NCBI GenBank assembly: GCA_022497155.1
Contig: MU385755.1
Coordinates: 310,001 to 374,000, forward strand
DNA from: Whalleya microplaca
Taxonomy: Eukaryota > Ascomycota > Sordariomycetes > Xylariales > Xylariaceae
Direction: 5' to 3'
DNA: 64,000 nt
Shown: positions 26,604 through 38,074 of the stretch, in pieces
How positions within the stretch are numbered: position 1 is the first letter of the stretch
How the letters are laid out: each line of letters opens with the position of its first letter
Notes under the pieces: generated by a model
What the model saw: only the letters and a program-made list of their open reading frames with translations
What the model was told of the DNA's origin: nothing
The model's database searches: none
Position numbers and translations under genes: made by a program

Positions 26604-26847
26604 TATTACGGCATAGGCCTTATAGGGTATTATAAAGCCTTATAAGCTATAGCATACCCTAGGCCCTTTATACGTGACCTGTTAAACCATAAGCTTAGTT
26701 AGCTAAATTAAATAAGCAGGTAAAGAGGTTTTTTTAAGTCAGGCTATTATATAGTAATTAGTTAACTTTTTGCTCCTTACCTTATTATTTTATAATAATA
26801 CACACTTATTACTTAACACGCGCCACCTTTTTTTTTAAGCCGTCACA
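26604..26847 (+). repeat. T2 3' LTR
   Basis: 244 bp, ending in intact GCCGTCACA and preceded by the polypurine tract. Confidence 0.9.
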
Positions 26848-27135
26848 AGGTTTTAACGTTTAAAAAAATAAACGTTCGAGATTTTTTTATTTAATTAAAA
26901 GGTTAAAAAACTATTAAAAAACTTATTTCCGAACCGTTTAAAAGCGGATTATAAAATTAACTTAAATTATAATATAGCCGAAAAAAAGCTGCTTATTTTT
27001 TTAAGGATTATTATATAATATATTTTATAAAAAGTTATTAATATTATGAAAAATTTTAATAAAGTTATTAAATATATATATATATATAACTTATTTATTA
27101 AAGCATTTAAATTTTTTATATAAAAACTTAATAAC

Positions 27136-27347
27136 TGTTAAATGTAAGGCTTATATTATAAGCCTTATCGACTTATAAGCTTTATCGGGGATATATCGGG
27201 GAAAAACCGGAGGTTTTTCCCTACCTTTTGTTTATATAAAAAAGGCTTCGCCCCCTTTATATATAAAGGGGTTTAAAATTAATACACTTATATTTATATT
27301 TTATAAGTTAATATATTACCCGTGCTTAATTACTATTATCTTTTATA
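27136..27347 (+). repeat. solo LTR of the G3 family, TSD ATAAC
   Basis: 212 bp, TGTTAAATGTAAGG..CTTTTATA, with a perfect 5-bp TSD ATAAC at 27131-27135 and 27348-27352. It lies in the reverse-transcriptase region of G1a, between sequences contiguous in G1b (near 53,470-53,485). It is in the opposite orientation to the other G3-family LTRs. A solo LTR implies LTR-LTR recombination of a former full element. Confidence 0.88.
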
Positions 27348-27921
27348 ATAACGTACTCCGATTTTATTATAATTATAAAGTTTTAAATAATATTATTTAA
27401 CGGGATTAATACTTTTTTTCACTAATTTAAAAAACGTTTAAAACGTTAATAAAAATAAAATAATTTTTTAAAATAAATATTAAATTAGCTTTTTATAAAA
27501 TTAAAATTAAGGAGAAAATAAATAAAAAACGGCTTTTTATATATAGTTTAAGATATTTAAATAATTTATAACCTTTTTTAATTTAATAAATATTTTAATA
27601 ATATTTTAATATTACGTAAATATAGCGTTAAAAATATTTAAATATTTTTTATTTAATATATATAAATGATATTATAATTTATTTTTCGGGATTAAAAAAA
27701 TATATTAATAAAATAAAAACAATATAAAAATATTTAAAAATAACGGGCTTAAATTTATTATTAAAGTAAAAAAAGTTTATATAAATTTAACTAAAATATA
27801 AGTAATTAAAAATAAAAAGCTTTTAAACCGCTTAAATACATTTATGATTTTTTAAAGTTTGTAAATTTTTATCGGGATTTTATTAAAAATTATATAAATT
27901 TTATAACTTTTTTATTAATAT

Positions 27922-28132
27922 TATTAGAGATAGTAATAGTTAAGTACGGGTAATATATTAATTTATAAAGTATAAATATAGGTGTATTAATTTTTGACCC
28001 TTTTATATATAAAGGGGTAAAGCTTTTTTTATATAAATAAAAGGTAAAAAAGGACTTCCGGTCCTTTCCCGATATATCCCCGATAAAGCTTATAAATTAA
28101 TAAGGCTTATAATATAAACCTTATATTTAATA
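27922..28132 (-). repeat. G3 3' LTR
   Basis: 211 bp; contains TATATATAAAGGGG..AAAGC and the GGCTTATAATATAAACC outer end. Confidence 0.9.
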
Positions 28133-31100
28133 ATTATCCTCCCTTTTTTATATAGCTATTCCGGCTATTAGTAATTTATTAAATTAGTATTTTATAATAA
28201 TAGTAGTTAAGCTATATTTATATAAGCTATTTTTTTAGTCCGTAATTAACTCGTTATTACTCCGGTTTTTCTTTTATTATTACGTATTTATTAAAACCTA
28301 TCGGTTTATTATTTTCGTTTCTCCCTTTTTTTTAAAAAAAAATTATTTAATACCTTATTAAACTGTTTTTTACGTTTTTTTGTCTTTTTATTTCTTTTTC
28401 GGGTTAAGTTCTTTAGATTTTTTTATTAGTTTCGTTTTAATTTTCTCGCTTATTATTATATTTAACGTAGGTAATAATAACAGTATTAATAAGTGCTAAA
28501 TTAGCTTAGTTAGTACTAGCTATATTAGTTTTCTAAAAAAGCCTCCCGTTACGTTAATTTAACGTTATAATGCTGCTGTTATTTCGTAAGTGGTCCGGGG
28601 CATTTCCCGGTTTAAAAAGTCTCGCTATCGTTACTAGATTTACTAGGCGCGAAACCGTATTTTCGGCCGCTATATAATACGCTATTAAGTCGCTTTTAAT
28701 TTTTTATATCGGCTTTATTATAATAAGGCATAACACTTTTTTTAGTTTCGTAATAGCAAGCCTTTAAAAATTAAATATAAATTTTCTAATTTTATATTTT
28801 CGGTTTATATATTATATTCCGAAAATTACAATATATATAAATTTATTAATATATTTATTTCCCGTTTATATTACTTTCGTAACTAAATTAATTAATTAAG
28901 TTTTTAGTTTAATAGTATTCGATTAAAAATGTTTTAATAGTTTTATTATTTAATTTATTTTAATTTAAAAATACTAGATAGACGTAAATAGTAATGCCGT
29001 TAAAAAATATAGCTTTATTATATATATTATAGATAGGAACTAATAAATAAACCTAGCTTTAATTTAATTCCGATTTTTTTAAATATAAAATGCTTTATTA
29101 TAAATTTACCGTTCGGAATATAACTTTATTAGTTATAATAAAAATAAAAAAGTTAGTTTTAAATTATATTTTTAATTTTTTTTAAACATTATTATTAATA
29201 TTTTATAAAATTTTTGCCGCTAGTATTAATTGCTTGTTTTTAAACATAAAACGGTTATTTATATAACTTTTTATCTTTTAAAATATAAGGCTATAAGTTT
29301 TATATTTATTTAATTAGTTTTTTTAAGGCTATTTTTTATAGTTTTTTAGTCCCGTAATTAGCGCTAAATTTATACCGGCATAAATAAATTTCGTTTTAAT
29401 ATAAAAAATTATAATTTCGCTATATAAACTATTATTATTTAAGCGTTTATAAAAAGTATATATCTAGTTTTTATAATAATATATTCCGATTATTTTTAAG
29501 TTACATTTTTAGCTAAATTAAAATAGGAATTTTTAAATTTTAATTAAATTATCGGCCCGGCTCCGGGGTCCTTTCGGGAATATTATATTATAGCTTAATT
29601 AATAAAGCATAAAATAAATAATTTTAAAAACTTAAATTTAAATTTTAATAATATTAATAAAATTATTATTTCCTTATTTAATATTATAAATAGTTATTTA
29701 GTTTATTTACTTTTAAGTTCGATTTTTAAAGTGTTATTTATAATAGCCGCTTTTTTTATATTATTGTTTCTCGGTTTTTGCTTTTATTTATTAGTTTTCC
29801 GGGCCTTTATTATCTTATATTATATAGCCTATTTATTTTTAAGTTTGAATTTTAAAATATTATATACAATAGTTACCTTCCTATTTATTTTATAATAATA
29901 TATAATACTATTTTAATTATCGGTAATTTATTTAATTATTTAAAAGAATATATTCAGCTCGTTTTTTTATTTTTTTAATATTTTTTATAACTATTTTATT
30001 TTAGCATTTAAAAATTATAATATTTAACGTTAACTACTAGCTATTTTATAATTTGTTACGTTATTATTAAGTTTTTTGTTTTTTATTCTTTATTTTTTTC
30101 TTTTATTTTCGCTTATATTTTATAATACTATTTTAAACGTTAGCTATATTTTCGGCTACTATTTATTAGTTATATTTAGCGGGCTATTTATTTTATTTTA
30201 TTTCGTAATATATTTTACTTTAATATACCTAATAATTAACTATATTTTTAATTACTTATTTTTTATTGTTTTTTAAATTAAATATAAGCAAAAGGTTAAA
30301 TAATTTAGCTTCCTATAGTTCTAAAAATTATATAAGAAATATATTATAGATTTAATTATATTTTGCGGGCAAAACGAGCTAGTAAATTTAAAAGCCGATT
30401 TTTATAATAATTTTAAAAGGTTTTATAAATTTTAAAACGAATTTAAGATATTTTAATTATAAGTTTTTAATCGAAAGGCTAACTTTTTAGCTAATATATA
30501 AAATTAAAAAAATATATTTATTATTATAATATTTCGCGTATAATTTGTTAGCGTTTTTTTAATAGTTTTTTAAGTTTTTTCGGAATTGTTTTAGACGTTC
30601 TAATCGGGTATATATCCCGGGAACCTTTTTTATAACAAAAAGCTCTAATATAAAAGTGTAAAACTTTAAGAGATATTTATATAGGATTTTAAAAAGTACT
30701 TTTTTAATTATCTAATTAGTAGCAAAATTTATAACAAACGCGGCATAAAGTAATAGCTTTAGCTATATTATTTATTAGGTTTTAATAAAGTTTTATAAAT
30801 ACGCTTTTAGCGTTTAATTTATTTATTTTATTTGCTTATCGGTTTAAAGGTAAAACGTTATTAAAAGTTATAATTTTATTTTATTATAATAGTAAAGTTT
30901 AAACTAGAATTTATTTATAAAAATAGGTTTCTAATTTAATATAATACTTATAAAAACACTAAATTAGTACTCGATTTTTTTATAAAATAGTTAGGCTAAT
31001 TAAGTAATATTTAAATAAATAAATATTATAAATAAAAAAGTTATTTTTATAAAATAATTTATAATTATTAAAATAGCGTTTATATCTTACCTTTTATAAA

Positions 31101-32664
31101 AAAAAGGGTAGTTTAATAATAAAGTTTATAAATAGTTTTTATATAAAACATTTTAAAATAAATAAAGCATTTAGTTTACTATAAGAACGGTAGTATTTCG
31201 CTTTAAACTTAAAGCAAATCTTATAATATTATATATAATCCCAAATGTCCCGTTATAAATTCTTTTAGTAAAACTTCCGGGCTAATAGCTAGTAGGTCCG
31301 TTTTTATCCGAAATAACTAACTAGTTTATTATTATAATATAGTTCGATTAATTATAATTAAAGGGATTTTTTCTAAAATATATAAATCTATTAATCGAAA
31401 AAAATAAAGTTATAAGGCCTTAAGTTTTATTAAGTATTTCAGGTAGGGTTAATAGTAATACGGGATTAAATTATTCGATATTTGGGGTTTTTTTACTATA
31501 TATTTTAAATAAAGGTAATTAGGTTTAAAAAGTATTTATTTTAATAATAAATTTTATTTTTAGCTATATAACGGGCTTTATATCGGGTAATAGTTTAAGC
31601 TAATACTTATTAAATATTTACCGGAATATAGACGTATTCCGTAAAAATAAGTATTTTTAAAAATTTATTATTAATTATAAAGCTTTAGTTTATTACTATT
31701 TTCCGCTTTAAAATAGGCAGTAATATTAAGTTATTAAATTATTTTATTATATAATCGGGACGTTTTAAAATAAAATCGGTAAGGTTTCATTTTTTAGGCT
31801 AATATTTAATAATAAAATTAAATAAAGCTAATAATATATATTATTTAGCTTATTTTATATTAAGTTTTAAATTAGTTATAAAGTTAATTAAATTAATGTA
31901 ATTTATATAAATTTTTATAAAAAATTTATTTTTTTAAAAATAATATTACTAATATTTAAATATATCGATAATAGCTAATATTTTTTAATCGGGGGTTTTA
32001 TAATTTAGCTTTAGTTCGGTAAATTTCCGTAACCGAAAAGCTACTAAATATTAACGCCCTTTATTATTTTATTATAATAAAATCTTAAATATAGTATCTT
32101 TTAAAGCGTCAGTCTTTATTTTTATTCGCTTTTTTAAATCGAAATATAATAAAAAAAAGCGATTTAAAATATAGCCACTAGTTTTTTAAAAGCTTTTTTA
32201 GCTGGCTTATTTAAAAAGTTTTGTTTTAATTTTTATTTTAATACGTTTTTTTAATAATTATATTAATAAAGTTATAATTTGGGAGAATTTAATAATAAAG
32301 CGGCAATAAAAGTTATAAAACCCGATAAATTATTAGATTTTATAAATAAATTATAGCTTAAGTTAATTAGTTATAATATTTATATAGCTTTAATTTATAA
32401 ATATATTTATATTAGATATAATATACCTTAAAAACTTTAATAAAAATTAGTAAAACGTATATTTTAATAGCTTAATAAAAAGCTTTATATCTCGGAGTCG
32501 TTCGATAACTATCCGGAAATAATTTATATAAGTTTTTTAAATAAAAAAGAAAATAAAAATATCGTTAAAATAAGTTATATAAAATATATTTAGAATTTTA
32601 TAAAAATTTTAATAAATATAGCTTTAAAAAATAGCTGGGGTATTAATAAAGTTTATAAATATTA

Positions 32665-32898
32665 TTATAAATTTGTAATAGCTATATTTAATCCGGAAGG
32701 CGGTTTTTTATTTATTTTTTTTTTAATGCGGATATAGTAATAGATATTTTTAAGGTCGATTTTCGAAAATATTTTAGCCTTTAATATTTTATTTAGTAAT
32801 TCCGAAATTAAAAATAAAATATAGCGATTTTTAACTATTACTTTATTTAAACTTTTATAATTTATATAAAGCCGAAAGCTATTATCCTTTTTTAGCAT
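32665..32898 (-). pseudogene. G3 reverse transcriptase fragment
   Basis: A 77-codon stop-free stretch. Residues KKDNSFRLYINYKSLN, then NRYILFLISELL and KIFSKIDLKNIYYYIRIK, follow the N-terminal half of Ty3/gypsy reverse transcriptases (KKDGxLRxCVDYRxLN .. NRYPLPLIxELL .. FTKIDLRxAYxxIRI). The aspartate of the first catalytic motif (KIDL) is kept. The fragment ends before the YxDD motif and is not a functional protein. Confidence 0.85.
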
Positions 32899-35149
32899 AA
32901 ATAATATAAAAATATTAATATGGCTTTTCGAGTTTTAAATTTTATTATTAGCTTTTATTTTAATAATAAATTCCTAAAACTCTTTTAATTTATTATAAAT
33001 AAAAAATAAATAAAGTAATAAAATATATCTACTCCCGGAAATAAGTCGATAGTATAATTAGCCTAGTTTCGGCAGGGTAAAATATCGGCTTTATTAATAT
33101 TAAAAAAGTCGGAATAGCTTTAAAAATAAATAAGAAATTTATAATAATTTTAGGCGTTATAATTAAAAGATTGGGGTTATTTTTGTTTTATAATTTTGGG
33201 ATTTCTTCCGGGAATTAAATAATAATATAATAAACGGTATAATTTCGGCACTTTCGGGTAAATTATTTAAGGTTTAATAATTTTATTAAAAAGTTTATAA
33301 TATTAAAATACTAACGATTTATAGCGGGATCGAAAATAATCTATTGGCTTTTTAAAATTAGTTAGTTTAAAAAAAATAAACCCCTTTTTTTTCGGGAGTC
33401 CTAATCGATAGTAATATAAAAGTATTAAAGTCGGCGGTTAGTACTTTATTTATTTTTTATTATAAAGTCGACCTAAAAAATACTATAAGTTAGTATGGTT
33501 TATTACCCTAAAGCTTTAAAATTAATAGCCTTAAAAAAGGCTTTTTTTAGTCTATATTTTAATGCAAACGTATAACTAATTAAATTTACCGAAAAATAGG
33601 TATTTAAATTAGCGTAAATAATAAAAAAGGCTTTTTTTTTACACCCGAATAAACTATATAAAAGGTTTAAAAAATATATAAAACTTAAATAAATAATTTT
33701 TATCGGGTCTAAAAGTTTTAATAATTTTTAAACCCTAGGCCTATTTCCTTAGCTTATAATATAATTATAGGTATAATATTTTAGTTTGTTATAATTATAG
33801 CACCTTTTTTATAACTTATTTTTCGGCTTAATACCGGGCTCGTTACCGGTAAGCTTTAGCGAAATTTAAATATTACTTCCAGTAATAAAATTAGTAATAT
33901 AATAACCTTAATACTAATATTTTTCTTTAGGGAAATTAGTTTTTTTCCCGGGCTTTCTAAAGCTTTAAAATCTGTTTATTTAATAAAAAAACTTTCGACC
34001 CGGGTTCGGGTTCTTTTTATTATTATTATAGCCCCGCTTATAGCCGTCCCTAAAATTAGTAGCTTTTTTTTAAACTATAAATATTAATTCTTAATATCGG
34101 ACGGCAATATTTACTATATTATTTTTTTTTTAGAAATTTTTTATTATAACTAATAATTTTATTTCTAAAGTTCGGCCGTAACTTCCCGTAAAAAAATAAG
34201 GCCCGGTTTTTTTCCGAAACTAACTTAAATCGTTAAGCTTTTAAGCCGGAAAAATATATATCGAATTTCCAAAAGTCTTATCCCGGCTGCTAGCCGGCAT
34301 TTTTTAACGTTATAATAAAATAAGCTTTTAAATATTTAAAGCTATAAATAAATGTTTTAATTTATTACTTAAAAATACCTTAATCCAATCGGAACTGCTA
34401 TTATTCCGGCTTACTTATAAATTAAATTCGGGTTTAATATATTTTTTTATATTATTAGTTTATTTTATTCCGAGTATAAATAATTTTAGCGGTATTTTTC
34501 CGAAACTTTTTAAGTACGTTAAAAAAAAATAGCCCGGTATTTATTAAACTAAAACTCCTATTTAGTATAATTAAATAAAAAATTAAATTTATTATAATTA
34601 AACGTAACGATATAATTAAGATTAATATTTAAGTCGCTATCGGAATTAAAAAAATCGGGGTCTAGCGGGGTAAACTTTTCTAAAAAAAAATTAAGCCCCG
34701 AGCCGCTAAATACGTTAGGCTTATTATTAAACGATAATAAATCCGAAAGTTCTAATAATATATCCCGGGTACTAATTACGTTACGTTTTTTACGCGAGAC
34801 CTTAATAAATTACGTAAAAAGGGTATATAAAGCAATTTATTTAAGCTTTAAAATACGAAGCTTTTTATAATAGCGGACTCGTTATTTGTTAAATTTTACG
34901 GCATTTTAAATTTAATTAAATCTTACGTTTTTTTAAAATTAAGTAATAAATTTGTCCCTTTTTTAGTCCTAATCTTTTAGGGGATCGGGGTTTTTTATTT
35001 ATATAAGCGACAAGCCTTTTTTAATAGTTATAAGATCCGGCTTTTATAAAGGTTCTGCAGCAGCTTATTTGCCCTTTCGGGTACTATTTTTAATAAATAT
35101 ACCTAAAGTCGATATATTATAAATAACTCGGAAAAAAAAAATTCAAAAT

Positions 35150-35360
35150 TATTAGAAATAATAATAGTTAGGCACAGGTAATATATTAATTTATAAAATA
35201 TAAATATAGGTATATTAATTTTTAACCCTTTTATATATAAAGGGGCAAAACCTCCTTTATATAAATAAAAAATAAGGAAAAACCTCCGGTCCTTCCCCGA
35301 TATATCCCCGATAGAGCTTATAAATTAATAAGGCTTATAGCGTAAGCCTTACATCTAATA
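35150..35360 (-). repeat. G3 5' LTR
   Basis: 211 bp; same layout as the 3' LTR with RIP-type differences. Confidence 0.9.
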
Positions 35361-36454
35361 AATACTTATAAAAAAGGTATTATTTTAATAAAGATTTATA
35401 AAAATAAAGCGTTTAAAAACCTTAAGCGAGAATTTTTAAATAAACTTACTTTAATATAATAAAACCTTAAATAAACAATAATAATAAAAACGGATTATTT
35501 GGGATAAGCTTACGGGAAATATTTATTATAACGTAATAAATAAAAGATTTTACTTTTTATAATTTATTATTTAAAACACTTAATATTAACGGAAATTAAT
35601 TATAAAATTTATAATAAAAAGCTATTAATAATTATAAGCTATTTATAAATATAAAACGAGGAATTATAAAACGTAATTTCGATATATATAATTTTATTTA
35701 ACTATAAAAACGAAAAAATATTTTATAATTATTAAAAGATTTTTTAAATAATAAATATATTAATTAAAAATTATTACGTTTTAATTTTTAAATAAATATA
35801 TTAGTTAAAAAATTATTACGTTTTAATTTTTAATTAAATTTTTATATAAGACGTTTAAATACTTATCTCGACGTTGTTTTTAACGTAAATAAAATATATC
35901 ATTAAAAATATTAAAAAAAAATATAAAAATAAAAATTTTAATTACTATAAAAAATAGCTATTATATAAATAGTTTTAAAAATGTAACTAAAATAAAAATT
36001 TAAAAATATAAATTATATATAAGTAATAAAAAGAATTATTTTAAAAAATAAATATTTTTTATAAATTTAAACTTAAAAATATTTTTATTAAAATACGATA
36101 TAAATTATAAAAGCCGATTATATTTTTATAAATTTATTTAAATTCTTGATTTAATTTTTTTATATAATTTTAATATAAAATACTTACGATTTATATCTAG
36201 TTAAATATTTAAAGAAAATGTCAAATAAGCTTTATATTATAATATAAGTATTACGCGAACGATTTAATTATAATTAATTTATATTATTATATATTTTTAA
36301 CGAAAAAAAGTAAGGAAATGTTTTATATAAAAAAATGTAAAAATGTTTATACGTTAAAGTAACTTAATTAACTACCTTTAATTATATAATTAAATTAAAC
36401 GTTATTTTAATATTAGCAGTTTTTTATTTAATTACTATATAATATTTTTATATT

Positions 36455-37505
36455 TATTATAAATCCACTTAATCTTATGACCTGATTAGCTTAATCTTAG
36501 CCTAGGGTAATAAAGTGTGGAATTAGTAATGCACGGACTTCGCAGCTAATTAAGTGAGGTGAGGTAGCCACTAAATAAAATACCTGCGCACCTCCCGTAG
36601 TTTTAAATCTCCAGCTTTATTACATTATATTAATTAAGCAAAAGGTATACTTTTTATTACTATAGCCAGTTCCCGTGATAATATTGTAATAAATAAGTTA
36701 AATTACTTATATATACCGCTATTTTTTATTTATATATAATAAATTACGCTATTTATATAATATAATAAAAAGGTTATATTATTTATATTTTTTTATATAA
36801 TAATAGATTTTATTTTATATATATAAAAAATTATAAAATAAAAAAGTACGACTATAAAAAAGTAATTATTATTAATAAAAAAATCATTATTATATATAGC
36901 AAATATATTAGCGTATATATATAACTTTTTTATACGCTTTTTTATAAAAATTTTCTTTTTTTTTACTTATATATATATAATATTTTTTATAAAAGTTTTA
37001 TAATAATAAATAGCGGTATAAAATATTAAACTTTATTATTTACTGTTATAAATTAACTTAATCTTATATTGTAATTAGCTTAATTTTAGCCTAAGGTAAT
37101 TTAGTAATTGTCACGTGTTATAAGGGTCAAGGTGGCTTGGCGACCTAATTCCTGTGTATTTTATGTAATCTTAAGATGGAGGAAAAAAGAAGGAATCTAA
37201 GCTAAAAGGTCGGCCGAGAAATTTACCATACATGTTAGGTGTGAGGCTTAAGCTGTGATTACGTAATGCGCACAGACCACACCTTAAATCTCATACCCTG
37301 TGCCTTAATCCCTGTGTTATAATAGTAATAAAGCATAAAATTAATAATATATAAGCCTTATAATTAATTAAATAAAGTAAAATAATTATTATATTAAAAT
37401 ACTTACGTATTTTTATAGTTTTAAATTTTTAGCTTTATTATATTATATTAACTAAATAAAATATATAATTATTATTACTATAGCTAATTTTTATAATATA
37501 ATAAT
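36455..37505. repeat. TRIM-like pair of direct repeats around a hairpin-forming AT-rich core
   Basis: Two direct repeats, about 36455-36690 and 37055-37505, share CTTAATCTTA..GATTAGCTTAATCTTAGCCTAGGGTAA and, further on, GTAGTTTTAAATCTCCAGCTTTATTA..ATTACTATAGCCAG. The right copy is interrupted by a separate ~240-bp segment (37093-37332). Between the repeats lies ~370 bp of A/T, whose ends form an inverted pair (TACCGCTATTTTT at 36716 and AATAGCGGTA at 37011). Terminal direct repeats with a tiny non-coding interior fit a TRIM-type element, but I find no clean TSD. Confidence 0.45.
37093..37332. repeat. ~240-bp inserted repeat, second copy inverted at 48,105-48,330
   Basis: It interrupts the right repeat of the preceding structure, between GGTAA and TAATAAAG. 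Much of it is not RIPed (normal C/G content, CpA and TpG kept). An inverted, more RIPed copy is at 48105-48330. The shared core is AGCTAAAAGGTCGGCCGAG and AAGCTGTGATTACGTAATGCG. No open frame; the element class is unknown. Confidence 0.7.
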
Positions 37506-37895
37506 AAAACTTATTTTATTAAACTAAGTATCGATTATTATTAAAACGGCTATAAATTTTTATTTTATATATAATTAATATTAAGGTTGTCGTATTAATA
37601 ACTTATAAAAATACCTTAAAACCCGAAAATACCGGATTAATATATTTTATACTAAAATAAGATATTATATTAGTAATAACGCGTATAATTAAAAAATGCG
37701 CGGCTAATGAAAAACGCGCCCGAAAAAAAGTGCGTTTTTTTTAACCCGATTTAAAACAAAACTTGCCGCAGCCCGATTATGTATGTAATTCCGATTTAAG
37801 AAATCGCTCCCGTTTAAGCGGCATTTATAGTTTTAAAACGCCTATTATATCGGTAACTTAAAAAAAACAGAGATAAAGAAATTTAAAAAGTTTAA
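37506..37895. other. unassigned AT-rich stretch with CpG-rich patch
   Basis: No gene is supported. A patch at about 37680-37830 retains CGCGC, CCGC and GCCCG motifs and may be a fragment of an older element. I could not match it to any repeat in the window. Confidence 0.4.
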
Positions 37896-37900
37896 GAAAC

Positions 37901-38074
37901 TGATATAAAGCCCCGAAAGGGCCTTCCGAACTAGCTTAAATTAGATAAAATAAAATAGTAGATAAAAAAAATAAGAGATTTTAAGCATTTAGGGTGGCAG
38001 CTTTGCTATAATTTAAATGCTAAATCTTTATCTATTTTATAATATATATTACTACCTTATAATAACCCTTTTTA
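37901..38074 (+). repeat. G2b 5' LTR
   Basis: 174 bp, TGATATAAAGCCCC..CCCTTTTTA. Confidence 0.92.

Larger units (their letters stand above)
14103..26847 (+). mobile_element. T2: 244-bp-LTR retroelement, non-coding interior, interrupted by G2a and T1
   Basis: LTRs at 14103-14346 and 26604-26847 are both exactly 244 bp. The flanking duplication is AAGTT (14098-14102) and AGGTT (26848-26852), identical except for one RIP-type G-to-A. A polypurine tract (TTTAGGGGGGTAA) directly precedes the right LTR. After removing the nested G2a and T1, about 1.6 kb of interior remains (14347-14818, 23060-23315, 25741-26603). The first ~130 bp and last ~320 bp of interior match T1, but I cannot find a gag region, so this looks like a non-coding relative. 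Confidence 0.85.
27922..35360 (-). mobile_element. G3: Ty3/gypsy retrotransposon, RIP-degraded, nested in G1a
   Basis: LTRs lie at 35150-35360 (5') and 27922-28132 (3'), each 211 bp. The TSD is AATAT (27917-27921) and AATAC (35361-35365), differing by one RIP-type transition. Read on the minus strand, a purine tract (AAAAAAGGGAGGATAAT) abuts the 3' LTR at 28133-28150, which fixes the orientation. The only clearly readable domain is reverse transcriptase at 32665-32898. Upstream (about 33-35 kb) should hold gag and protease, downstream (about 28.2-32 kb) RNase H and integrase, but these are too mutated for me to delimit. Confidence 0.87.
11819..36454 (+). mobile_element. G1a: Ty3/gypsy retrotransposon, RIP-degraded, 3' truncated, host of many nested insertions
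   Basis: Its own sequence is in pieces: about 11819-12606, 12818-13768, 13985-14102, 26853-27135, 27348-27921 and 35361-36454. Each piece aligns by eye, in order, with copy G1b (50994-58420). A heavily mutated version of the 191-bp LTR can be traced at about 11819-12000, where almost every G and C of the G1b LTR is A or T. Reverse transcriptase lies around 27353-27900. The match to G1b fades at about 36,450, within or just before the integrase, so the 3' end is missing or unrecognisable. Shared motifs with G1b include TTATTATTATAGCC near 12440/51667 and AATTTAATAAACGGCTAT near 14050/53127. Confidence 0.75.

Noticed and set aside
14100..26850. Possible CRISPR-like or satellite array from the recurring ~240-bp blocks
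   Set aside because: The four blocks are LTRs: two pairs, each with its own target-site duplication and polypurine tract.
30076..30276. 66-codon hydrophobic plus-strand frame
   Set aside because: Antisense to the minus-strand G3 element in AT-rich DNA; Phe/Tyr/Ile/Leu content follows from composition.
27100..35400. Possible tRNA or structured RNA in the GGGGCGAAGCC hairpin region
   Set aside because: The hairpin belongs to the 211-bp G3-family LTR, present four times; no tRNA box pattern.
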